A DNA stretch of 64,000 nt from Ornithinimicrobium sp. (GTDB lineage Bacteria; Actinomycetota; Actinomycetes; Actinomycetales; Dermatophilaceae): assembly GCF_030537745.1 (NCBI RefSeq), contig NZ_JAUNVI010000001.1, positions 27,345 to 91,344 of the forward strand, given 5' to 3'. Positions 17,530 through 24,228 of this stretch are shown piece after piece; the stretch's first letter is position 1, and every line of letters begins with the position of its first letter. The notes under the pieces were generated by a model. That model was not told where the DNA came from and ran no database searches. It saw only the letters and a list, made by a program, of their open reading frames with translations. The translations under genes and the position numbers were made by a program.

Positions 17530-18629
17530 GACTGCCCAGTGTCCTCTGCCGCGAGTCGCGACGCGAAGAGGGCGCGCACGTTGGAGTCACTACGCAGCAG
17601 GCTCAGGGCATAGTCGGCATGACCAGGGGTGTAGCCATTGCCCACCAGCATCGTCACGTCTGCGGCAAGCCCCTCGGCGCCCAGGGCAGCGGCCGCGAAG
17701 TTGGTCGCCATCGAGAAGTAGATGACCGTCCCGCCCTGGGCGGTGATCATGAGGGCGGGCTGCTCGCAGCCAGGCACGTCGACGCACACGACGGTCAGGT
17801 CGACCGGTCCACCCGCCTCGCGCACTGCTTCTTCCAGCGCCAACGGCGCCCGAGCGTCAGCGATGACCACGTCCTCCGCCAGTCCCGTGCCGCGCAGCAG
17901 GGCCGCTTCTCGCTCGAAGGGCACGACCGCGATGCGACGGCCCGCCCCGGCCTCCTTGGCGGCGGCCAGCGACAAAGAACCCGACTTGCCCGCTCCCCCA
18001 AGCACGGCCACGCTCGGGGTGAGCCCCTTCTGCAGATACCCACGCACCACGCGTGCGACCAAGGCTGGAGCGCCGCAGACGTCCATCACCATGAGGGCGA
18101 GCTCGGGGGCCAGATCTGAGGGCAGCACCGCTGCGATCGAGCGACCGAAGAGGATCGCGTGGCCGGTGGCCGGGACCTGCTCGGAGAGGCCGTCCCAGCG
18201 CGCCAGCCCGTCCGTGATCGATAGCGGAGTCAGGGAGAGAGACACGAGGGTGGCGACCCGGTCGCCCACCCGCAGCCCCAGCTCGCTTTCCGGGCCGACC
18301 TCGGCGACGGTGCCGATGAGCATGCCTCCGGAGCCGGTGACCGGGTTCTGCATTTTGCCGCGGGTGCGGACGATGTCGAGGACCTCGGCCCGGATGGCCT
18401 GCCCGTCCACCGCGCCGGGCTCACTCCCGTCATCGGTGTGCTTGTGCCGGAGCTGACGGTAGGACGCCGCATCCAGGTTGAGCACCTCGACGTCGATGCG
18501 CACCTCATCCGGTGCGAGCTGAGGCGATGGGTCGAGCCGACGGGCCGCCTGCGGCAGGGTGACCGCGTCCCCGCAGGGGTCGAGAACCCGGTGTACGCCA
18601 AACGGCGAATAGGACGTCATACCCGTCAT
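17526..18629 (-). CDS. kdd: L-erythro-3,5-diaminohexanoate dehydrogenase
   Basis: It oxidatively deaminates 3,5-diaminohexanoate to 5-amino-3-oxohexanoate with NAD(P)+. The 367-residue protein shows the Kdd-specific N-terminal block (DEVRIDVEVLNLDAASYRQL), the conserved TRGKMQNPVTGSGGMLIG and a nucleotide-binding segment VAVLGGAGKSGSLS. A GGAGG ribosome site precedes the ATG at 18629 by five bases. It is the first gene of the minus-strand lysine operon and faces kamA across a 73-base control region. Confidence 0.93.
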   Translation of the reverse strand: MTGMTSYSPFGVHRVLDPCGDAVTLPQAARRLDPSPQLAPDEVRIDVEVLNLDAASYRQLRHKHTDDGSEPGAVDGQAIRAEVLDIVRTRGKMQNPVTGSGGMLIGTVAEVGPESELGLRVGDRVATLVSLSLTPLSITDGLARWDGLSEQVPATGHAILFGRSIAAVLPSDLAPELALMVMDVCGAPALVARVVRGYLQKGLTPSVAVLGGAGKSGSLSLAAAKEAGAGRRIAVVPFEREAALLRGTGLAEDVVIADARAPLALEEAVREAGGPVDLTVVCVDVPGCEQPALMITAQGGTVIYFSMATNFAAAALGAEGLAADVTMLVGNGYTPGHADYALSLLRSDSNVRALFASRLAAEDTGQS

Positions 18630-18654
18630 CTGTCCTCCCTAGACACGCTTAAAC

Positions 18655-18699
18655 AAGACATCTTCCCGTGAAGCTTCGCTTTTACAGGAAGATGTCCTT
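18655..18699. promoter_or_regulatory. Interrupted palindrome in the kdd/kamA divergent region
   Basis: AAGACATCTTCC (18655-18666) and GGAAGATGTCCTT (18687-18699) are inverted copies with 11 of 12 matches, separated by 20 bases that contain GAAGCTTC. The right arm includes the only Shine-Dalgarno-like GGAAG before kamA. It could be a repressor or activator site for both operons, or an RNA hairpin that hides the kamA ribosome site. Confidence 0.6.
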
Positions 18700-18702
18700 A
18701 TC

Positions 18703-20175
18703 ATGGCATGCATGAGCGCCCAGATCGAGCAGCCGTATGCCTACCTTCACCGTGAGCTTGTCGAACCGGACTGGACCCGGTTCGTCGGGTGGAAGGATGT
18801 GACCGTCCAGCAGTGGGAAGACGTCCAGTGGCAGCGGGTCCATTGCATCCGCAACATCAAGCAGCTCAAGGCCCTCATGGGCGACCTTCTCACCGAGGAT
18901 TTCTACGCCGACCTCGAGCGTGATCAGCAGGAGCGGGCGACGATGTCGATGCTCCTGCCGCCGCAGATGATCAACACCATGGTCAGTGAGCAGTCCTGGC
19001 TCGACGGCCGGATGCCGTTGGCGGGCGAGGAGTTCACCCGCGCGTTCTACGCCGACCCGGTGCGCCGCTACATGCTGCCGGTGTTCTCCGACCGTCGCAC
19101 CGACTGGCCCTCCCACCCCTACGCCACCCGCGACTCCCTGCACGAGCACGCGATGTGGGTCGCGGAAGGGCTGACCCACCGCTACCCGACCAAAGTGCTG
19201 GCCGAGATGCTGCCGACGTGCCCGCAGTACTGCGGCCACTGCACCCGCATGGACCTGGTCGGCAACTCGACGCCGCAGGTGACCAAGCTCAAGCTGGCCG
19301 GCAAGCCGGTCGACCGGCACACCGCCATCCTCGACTACCTGCGCACCACCCCCTCGGTGCGTGACGTGGTCGTCTCCGGTGGGGACGTGGCCAACATGCC
19401 GTGGAAGAACCTGGAGGCGTGGCTGGACAAGCTGCTCGACATCGATAATGTCCGCGACGTCCGCCTGGCGACCAAGGCCCTCATGGGGATGCCGCAGCAC
19501 TGGCTCGCTCCCGACGTGGTCGAGGGGGTCGCCCGGGTCGCGGCCAAGGCGCGCGCTCGCGGCGTCGGTCTGGCCATCCACACTCACGTCAACTCTGCGG
19601 AGTCCATCACCCCCCTGGTGTCCAAGGCTTCCCGGACGATGCTGGAGGCTGGCATCCGTGACGTCCGCAATCAGGGCGTGCTGATGCGGGGAGTCAACGA
19701 CTCCAGCCAGCAGCTGCTCGACCTGTGCTTCGCGCTCGCCGATGACGCGATGATCACGCCGTACTACTTCTACATGTGCGACATGATCCCGTTCGCCGAG
19801 CACTGGCGGATGTCCCTCGCCGATGCGCAGCATCTGCAGCACTCGATCATGGGCTATCTGCCGGGCTTCTCCACCCCCAGGATCGTCTGTGACGTGCCCT
19901 TCGTCGGCAAGCGTTGGGTGCACCAGGTCGACACCTACGACACCGAGCGTGGCATCTCCTACTGGCGCAAGAACTACCGCACCTCGATCGAGAGCGAGGA
20001 CGTGGACGTGACCAGCGCCGAGTATGTCTACTACGACCCGATCGACACCCTGCCGGCTTCGGGACAGGAGTGGTGGACCCAGCACGCCGCGCAGGTCGCC
20101 CCCGACGCGCACGAGGCTGCCTCCGCGAAGGCGGCCGCCTCCCGCGAGGCGTCCGTGGCCCAGTTGGTCGACTGA
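18703..20175 (+). CDS. kamA: Lysine 2,3-aminomutase (KamA-family radical SAM)
   Basis: A radical-SAM, PLP-dependent enzyme expected to convert L-lysine to beta-lysine, the substrate of KamDE. The cluster motif CxxxCxxC is present as Cys173, Cys177 and Cys180 (CPQYCGHC). SGGDVANMP is the SAM/Gly-rich strand. At 490 residues it is longer than the clostridial enzyme (about 416). The usual PLP-lysine loop rich in glycine (PGGGGK) reads VPFVGK here, a notable divergence. It is divergent from the other lysine genes and shares their control region. Confidence 0.88.
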   Translation: MACMSAQIEQPYAYLHRELVEPDWTRFVGWKDVTVQQWEDVQWQRVHCIRNIKQLKALMGDLLTEDFYADLERDQQERATMSMLLPPQMINTMVSEQSWLDGRMPLAGEEFTRAFYADPVRRYMLPVFSDRRTDWPSHPYATRDSLHEHAMWVAEGLTHRYPTKVLAEMLPTCPQYCGHCTRMDLVGNSTPQVTKLKLAGKPVDRHTAILDYLRTTPSVRDVVVSGGDVANMPWKNLEAWLDKLLDIDNVRDVRLATKALMGMPQHWLAPDVVEGVARVAAKARARGVGLAIHTHVNSAESITPLVSKASRTMLEAGIRDVRNQGVLMRGVNDSSQQLLDLCFALADDAMITPYYFYMCDMIPFAEHWRMSLADAQHLQHSIMGYLPGFSTPRIVCDVPFVGKRWVHQVDTYDTERGISYWRKNYRTSIESEDVDVTSAEYVYYDPIDTLPASGQEWWTQHAAQVAPDAHEAASAKAAASREASVAQLVD

Positions 20176-20216
20176 CCTCGGCCGGCTCATGGCCGTCGGT
20201 TGTGGTGCCTTCGCCC

Positions 20217-20222
20217 TACCCT
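20217..20222 (+). promoter_or_regulatory. -10 hexamer, leaderless start at 20229
   Basis: TACCCT ends 6 nt before the GTG start of ybaK. Confidence 0.5.
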
Positions 20223-20228
20223 GAGGGC

Positions 20229-20735
20229 GTGGCGAAGAAGAGGAAGCAACCCCGGCAGTCTGGCGGCACCCCGGCCACGGTGCTGCTGGACAAGGCCGGG
20301 GTCGCCTACTCGGTCCGCGCCTACGCGCACGACCCGCGAGCGACCAACTACGGGACCGAGGCCGCCCAAGCGCTGGCTGCCGAGCCTGGGCAGGTCTTTA
20401 AGACCCTGCTGATCGAGACCGACCATGGCCTCGGAGTCGCAGTCGTGCCCGTTGGCGCCCTGCTCGATCTCAAGGCGGCCGCCGCAGCGCTCGGCGCCAA
20501 GAGGGCCACGATGGCCGACCCGCACCTCGCCGAGAGGACCACTGGGTATGTCGTCGGAGGCATCAGCCCGCTGGGCCAGCGCAAGCGGCTCCCGACCGTC
20601 GTGGACGTCTCCGCCCAGGGCCGGCCGACTATTCTGGTCAGCGGCGGCAGACGTGGTCTGGACCTCGAACTCGCTCCGGACGCGCTGCTCGCTCTGCTCG
20701 CGGCCTCCTACGCCGACATCGCCCGGCGCTCCTGA
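20229..20735 (+). CDS. ybaK: Cys-tRNA(Pro)/Cys-tRNA(Cys) deacylase YbaK
   Basis: A trans-editing factor that hydrolyses Cys mischarged on tRNA-Pro. The 168-residue protein has the INS-superfamily fold signatures: an N-terminal TPATVLLDKAGV, the catalytic-lysine block QVFKTLLI and YVVGGISPLGQRKRLP, which is typical of YbaK/EbsC. The start is a GTG at 20229. It converges on the Lrp regulator gene, whose stop lies nine bases away. Confidence 0.9.
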   Translation: MAKKRKQPRQSGGTPATVLLDKAGVAYSVRAYAHDPRATNYGTEAAQALAAEPGQVFKTLLIETDHGLGVAVVPVGALLDLKAAAAALGAKRATMADPHLAERTTGYVVGGISPLGQRKRLPTVVDVSAQGRPTILVSGGRRGLDLELAPDALLALLAASYADIARRS

Positions 20736-20744
20736 GCGGGCGGC

Positions 20745-21212
20745 TCAGATCCCGGCGCCGACGTCAGTGAGCGGCAGTGCGCCGAGACGGTCCTCCCACG
20801 GGGTGGACAACACGATCGTGGTGTTGGTCGAGCACGAACCCTGCTGGCGGATCCGGCCCAAAAGCTCTTCTAGATCTTGCGGACGGCTGACGCGGATCAG
20901 CAGGATGTAATTCTCGTCCCCGGCGACAGACCAGCAGGCGACGATCTCTTCGATGTGGTTGAGCCGCTCCGGGATGTCGTCGTCGGCCGCCGGATCGAAC
21001 GGCGTCACGGACATCAGGGCGGTCAGCGGCAGCCCGACCGCCGTGTAGTCCACGACGGCGCGATAGCCCTTGATGATTCCCCGCTCCTCGAGCCGCTTGA
21101 CCCGTTGGTGCACGGCAGACGTGGACAGGCCTACCTGGCGCCCGAGATCGGCGAAGGAGATCCGGCCGTCATGGGCCAGGACCGAGACGATGTGGCGATC
21201 GAGAGGCTCCAT
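20745..21212 (-). CDS. Lrp/AsnC family transcriptional regulator
   Basis: A 155-residue amino-acid-responsive regulator. The N-terminal helix-turn-helix is MEPLDRHIVSVLAHDGRISF followed by LGRQVGLSTSAVHQRVKRLEERG. The C-terminal RAM ligand domain is visible through YILLIRV. Members form octamers that bind short palindromes and often control amino acid catabolism. Because it lies 570 bases beyond kamA it is a reasonable candidate to control the lysine genes; no binding data support this. Confidence 0.92.
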   Translation of the reverse strand: MEPLDRHIVSVLAHDGRISFADLGRQVGLSTSAVHQRVKRLEERGIIKGYRAVVDYTAVGLPLTALMSVTPFDPAADDDIPERLNHIEEIVACWSVAGDENYILLIRVSRPQDLEELLGRIRQQGSCSTNTTIVLSTPWEDRLGALPLTDVGAGI

Positions 21213-21218
21213 GGCGAC

Positions 21219-21224
21219 AGCCTA
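21219..21224 (-). promoter_or_regulatory. -10 hexamer, leaderless start at 21212
   Basis: TAGGCT on the minus strand ends 6 nt before the ATG of the Lrp gene. Confidence 0.55.
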
Positions 21225-21265
21225 GTTGCCGGCGTGACCCGCGCTCCGGGTCGCCGGGCCGCGGC

Positions 21266-21721
21266 TCAGTTGACGTCGCCCAACCAGAGCGGGCGGGTCC
21301 GACTGTCCTCGTTGAGCCAGGCCGCGAGACGGCGCGGATAGAGGGGGGAGCCGATCAGCTCCGGGACACGCACCCACCGGATATCGGTCTGCGCGGTGTC
21401 GGGCAGGGGCACGGGGTCCTGCCTCGAATCCTGCTGCAGAGTGCACCAGAAGAAGAGCTCGGTCTGGTGGAAGCCGGAGTCCCATGCCGGGAAGTGGGTG
21501 GCGCCGATGTAGTCCCGCCCGCAAGCCAGGTCCCCCACCGTGACGCGAAAACCCGTCTCCTCGTAGACCTCCCGCGCGACGTTGTCGACCTTGGCCTCGC
21601 CGAAGTCCTGCCCACCGCCGGGCGTCAGCCAATATTCCCCCGTGGTGCCCGTCAGCACGGTGACCAGGATCTGGTCGCCAGCGATGACCAGGCCACGGGT
21701 AGCGGGGCGGACACGGTGCAT
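21266..21721 (-). CDS. NUDIX hydrolase
   Basis: A 151-residue nucleoside-diphosphate-linked hydrolase. The full Nudix box GX5EX7REXXEEXG is visible in the span from GGQDFGEAK to REVYEETGF. The C-terminal half is unusually Trp/Arg-rich (RWVRVPELIG, WLNEDS). The ATG at 21721 is supported by a -10-like hexamer 7 nt upstream; a longer reading back to 21886 would enter the next divergent gene. The substrate is unknown; ADP-ribose or oxidised nucleotides are typical. Confidence 0.9.
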   Translation of the reverse strand: MHRVRPATRGLVIAGDQILVTVLTGTTGEYWLTPGGGQDFGEAKVDNVAREVYEETGFRVTVGDLACGRDYIGATHFPAWDSGFHQTELFFWCTLQQDSRQDPVPLPDTAQTDIRWVRVPELIGSPLYPRRLAAWLNEDSRTRPLWLGDVN

Positions 21722-21728
21722 AGCCCTC

Positions 21729-21734
21729 ACGCTA
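21729..21734 (-). promoter_or_regulatory. -10 hexamer, leaderless start at 21721
   Basis: TAGCGT on the minus strand ends 7 nt before the NUDIX start codon. Confidence 0.5.
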
Positions 21735-21804
21735 GCAATGTGGTGGGTGCCGGGCCACGCGACCGGAGAGGCACCGGCTACGATGATAAGTACAGGAAGT
21801 GTTG

Positions 21805-21816
21805 CGTTAATTAACG
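21805..21816. promoter_or_regulatory. AT-rich perfect palindrome before the DUF2249 operon
   Basis: CGTTAATTAACG is a perfect 12-bp palindrome in an AT-rich patch (21782-21816) that is rare in this window. It lies 14 bases before the GTG at 21831 and next to the AAGGGAG ribosome site, a position suited to a repressor. Confidence 0.5.
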
Positions 21817-21830
21817 GGAAGGGAGCAGTG

Positions 21831-22106
21831 GTGTCCGAGCAGCCCGTCGTGGCGGCACTGTCCACGACCACCGAGGTCCTGATCAAGTGCCTGCGTGCGT
21901 TGGGCCAGAACGGTCAGCCCGACGCGGCGAGCCGGTTGGCCGCCAAGGCTTGGTGGGCCCTGAAGGACGTCAGCCCGCGAGACGCCGAACGTGTCAACGG
22001 CGCGATGCATTTCCTGGCTCGGCTCGACCCCGAGCCGGACGCCCCCACCATCGGCGCACCCGCCAGCGGGGCAGGCCTCACCTCGACAACCCAGGAGGAA
22101 GCATGA
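21831..22106 (+). CDS. Small alpha-helical protein, unknown
   Basis: A 91-residue soluble protein not recognised as a named family. The first 65 residues look all-helical, with the stretches TTEVLIKCLRALG and AASRLAAKAWWALKDV; the tail is Pro/Ala/Gly-rich. The second of two consecutive GTG codons (21831) is chosen because AAGGGAG lies six bases upstream. Its stop overlaps the start of the DUF2249 gene (ATGA), so both are made together. This suggests a partner of the DUF2249 protein, by inference only. Confidence 0.65.
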   Translation: MSEQPVVAALSTTTEVLIKCLRALGQNGQPDAASRLAAKAWWALKDVSPRDAERVNGAMHFLARLDPEPDAPTIGAPASGAGLTSTTQEEA

Positions 22107-22339
22107 GCACAGATCCCAAGCTCGACGTCCGGTCCGACCCACCCGCTCGTCGACACGAACTCATCCTGAGCACCTATCACGAGCTGACCCCCGGGACCGG
22201 GTTCGAGTTGGTCAACGACCACGACCCGAAGCCGCTGTTCTACCAGTTCGACGCGGAGTATCCGGGCCAGTTCACCTGGGACTACCTCGAGAGCGGCCCT
22301 GAGGTCTGGCGCGTGCGCATCGGCCGCCCCGGGGCCTGA
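22103..22339 (+). CDS. DUF2249 domain protein
   Basis: A 78-residue single-domain protein. The block ELTPGTGFELVNDHDPKPL and the closing YLESGPEVWRVRIGR are characteristic of DUF2249, a TusA-like fold often encoded near hemerythrin, cupin or nitric-oxide-response genes. An AGGAGG site precedes the ATG. It is the second gene of a two-gene unit and its last 58 bases overlap an antisense membrane protein gene. A redox or NO role is inferred from the family context only. Confidence 0.85.
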   Translation: MSTDPKLDVRSDPPARRHELILSTYHELTPGTGFELVNDHDPKPLFYQFDAEYPGQFTWDYLESGPEVWRVRIGRPGA

Positions 22340-22689
22340 TCGCCCCAGCACACCCACCCGTAGCCGAGCACGCTCAGCACCAGGCCCGGGACGAACCAGC
22401 CTGGCAGCGGCGGCGGCGCCGACCACACGGCATACCCGAAGATCAGCAGGGCGGCGGCACCTATCACCGGGTGTCGCCGGCCAGCGATCGCCGCGCCCAG
22501 AGACGCCAGCACCATGACCGTGGGCAACCCCAGGCGCAACACGAGCCCGTAGTCGACGCCGCGCGGCCGATCCAGCGGGTTCTCCCCCACCGACGTCGTC
22601 CACAGCGGCCCGAAGAGCAGGACCACCGCCGCGGCCAACGTCGCGAGCACGGCGATCCAGGGCAGCTTGACCATGACCACGCGGAGCAC
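22282..22689 (-). CDS. Small membrane protein, unknown
   Basis: A 135-residue protein with about four hydrophobic helices (residues about 10-30, 50-66, 72-90 and 95-115) and a short hydrophilic tail. No family is recognised. The GTG at 22689 follows a -10-like TAGCGT by six bases; an ATG five codons later is possible. Its 3' end overlaps the DUF2249 gene on the other strand by 58 bases, which makes the tail sequence doubtful. Confidence 0.6.
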   Translation of the reverse strand: MLRVVMVKLPWIAVLATLAAAVVLLFGPLWTTSVGENPLDRPRGVDYGLVLRLGLPTVMVLASLGAAIAGRRHPVIGAAALLIFGYAVWSAPPPLPGWFVPGLVLSVLGYGWVCWGDQAPGRPMRTRQTSGPLSR

Positions 22690-22695
22690 GGCGTC

Positions 22696-22701
22696 ACGCT
22701 A
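22696..22701 (-). promoter_or_regulatory. -10 hexamer, leaderless start at 22689
   Basis: TAGCGT on the minus strand ends 6 nt before the GTG of the small membrane protein. Confidence 0.5.
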
Positions 22702-22709
22702 GCAGGGCC

Positions 22710-22715
22710 TACCCT
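22710..22715 (+). promoter_or_regulatory. -10 hexamer for the exonuclease start at 22724
   Basis: TACCCT ends 8 nt before the ATG. Only eight bases separate it from the opposing -10 hexamer at 22696-22701, so the two promoters are back to back. Confidence 0.5.
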
Positions 22716-22723
22716 GGGACCTC

Positions 22724-23668
22724 ATGAGCTCCGCACCGTCGGTCCAGCGACTTCTCCTGCTGGACACAGCCAGCCTCTACTTCCGCGCCTACTTCGGCGT
22801 CAAGGATCCACGCGAGACGCCAGAGGGCACGCCCACCAATGCGGTCCGCGGCTTTCTCGACATGGTCGCGACCTTGTCCACCCGCTTCAACCCCAGCCAC
22901 CTGGTGGCGTGCTGGGACAACAGTTGGCGGCCTGACTTCCGAGTGCAGGCGATCCCCTCCTACAAGTCTCATCGGCTGGTCAAGGGCACCCAAGACAAGG
23001 AAGAAGCTCCACCTGGACTTGAGGTCCAGGTGCCGATCATCCGGCGCGCGCTGGAGTCTTTCGGCATCCCCGTGCTCGGGTCGGACGGGTATGAGGCAGA
23101 CGACGTGATCGGCACCCTCACCGCGCAGCACCACGGCCGGATGCCCGTCTCCGTCGTCACCGGCGACCGGGACCTATTCCAGCTCGTCGACGACGAGGCC
23201 GACATCGCCGTGGTCTACACCGCCCGCGCCGGGGTGCGGGATGCAGAGGTGATCCGGCAGGAGGACCTGGCGTCGAGGTATGGGGTGTCGACCGGTGCGG
23301 CGTATGCGGACATGGCGATGCTGCGGGGGGATTCCAGCGATGGCCTCCCCGGGGTCAAGGGCATCGGAGACAAGACCGCAGCCCAGCTCATCACGACCTA
23401 CGGGTCACTGGCCGGTCTACGCGAGGCGCTGGCTGCCGGTGACCCGGCCATCAAGGGGACGCGACGGACCAACCTCGACGCGGCCTCGGCCTACCTGGAC
23501 GTCGCTCCGCTCGTGGTGCACGTCGCGCACGATGCGCCCCTGCCCGACGTGCCGTTGACGGTGCCTCGCGAGTTGGCTGATCCCGAGACGCTCGCGCAAC
23601 TCGTGGCGGCCTACGACCTGGGCAGTCCCGTCGGTCGGTTGCTGCAGGCCCTCGACCTGCAGCCCTGA
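22724..23668 (+). CDS. 5'-3' exonuclease (PolA-N-like flap nuclease)
   Basis: A stand-alone homologue of the DNA polymerase I 5'-nuclease domain, 314 residues, cutting flaps or RNA primers. Metal-site acidic residues are seen in LLLDTASLYFRAYFG, DGYEADDVIGTL and TGDRDLFQLV, and the H3TH DNA-binding block reads GDSSDGLPGVKGIGDKTA. There is no polymerase domain. A small inverted repeat (CTGCAGG/CCTGCAG) sits just before the stop. It probably backs up PolA in Okazaki fragment processing. Confidence 0.9.
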   Translation: MSSAPSVQRLLLLDTASLYFRAYFGVKDPRETPEGTPTNAVRGFLDMVATLSTRFNPSHLVACWDNSWRPDFRVQAIPSYKSHRLVKGTQDKEEAPPGLEVQVPIIRRALESFGIPVLGSDGYEADDVIGTLTAQHHGRMPVSVVTGDRDLFQLVDDEADIAVVYTARAGVRDAEVIRQEDLASRYGVSTGAAYADMAMLRGDSSDGLPGVKGIGDKTAAQLITTYGSLAGLREALAAGDPAIKGTRRTNLDAASAYLDVAPLVVHVAHDAPLPDVPLTVPRELADPETLAQLVAAYDLGSPVGRLLQALDLQP

Positions 23669-23675
23669 GGCGCGG

Positions 23676-24227
23676 TCAGCTTCGGCGACCGCGGGCACGG
23701 TCCGGCTCGTTCGGTGGCCACTCGCCATCGTCGGAGCCGTCGTCGTAGGAGTAGAGCAGCTCCTGGAGCTGCACCTGGACGCGCTCGACGTTAGGCACGT
23801 CGTGCAGGACCATCCCGTGCTGCTGCGTGGCGTCAGAGACGACGAGCGTGCCACAGCCCAGGACCCGGTCCAGCAGGCCCTTTTCCATCGAGATGTCGTT
23901 GATCCGGTGCAAGGGGATGTCGCGTCCGCTTCGGGTGATGATCCCGTAACGATGGCTGATCCGCCGGTTGGTGACGGTGTAGCGCTCGCTCATCCACCGC
24001 AGGAAGGGCATCAGCACGAGCCACCCGGCCAGGGCTAGCGCCACCGCGCCAGCGATCCACATCGAGAGCGTGTAGTAACTCTCGCCACGCAGGAACCACC
24101 AGAGCACGACGAGTGCCGCGATCAGCACCAGTGCCCACAGCACCGCCAGGATCAGTGCCTTCACGTGCGTCCGCAGGCTCATGATGACGCGCTCGCCATC
24201 GGTCAGCTGGTTGGCGCTTAGCCCCAT
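23676..24227 (-). CDS. PH domain-containing membrane protein
   Basis: A 183-residue protein with two N-terminal membrane helices (about residues 22-45 and 55-75) followed by a bacterial PH domain (bPH2). YTVTNRRISHRYGIITRSGRDIPLHRI is the family hallmark, together with GCGTLVVSDA. The tail is acidic and charged. The start lies one base after the thiolase stop, so they share a transcript. The family has no firm function. Confidence 0.85.
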   Translation of the reverse strand: MGLSANQLTDGERVIMSLRTHVKALILAVLWALVLIAALVVLWWFLRGESYYTLSMWIAGAVALALAGWLVLMPFLRWMSERYTVTNRRISHRYGIITRSGRDIPLHRINDISMEKGLLDRVLGCGTLVVSDATQQHGMVLHDVPNVERVQVQLQELLYSYDDGSDDGEWPPNEPDRARGRRS

Positions 24228-24228
24228 C

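Noticed and set aside
18682..20190. A 502-codon open frame antisense to kamA, and similar long antisense frames over other genes
   Set aside because: They mirror the codon bias of the real gene, have no recognisable motif and read as Val/Gly/Arg/His-rich filler.
23642..23662. CTGCAGG/CCTGCAG inverted repeat as a terminator of the exonuclease gene
   Set aside because: The stem is only seven base pairs, inside the coding sequence, and no T run follows.
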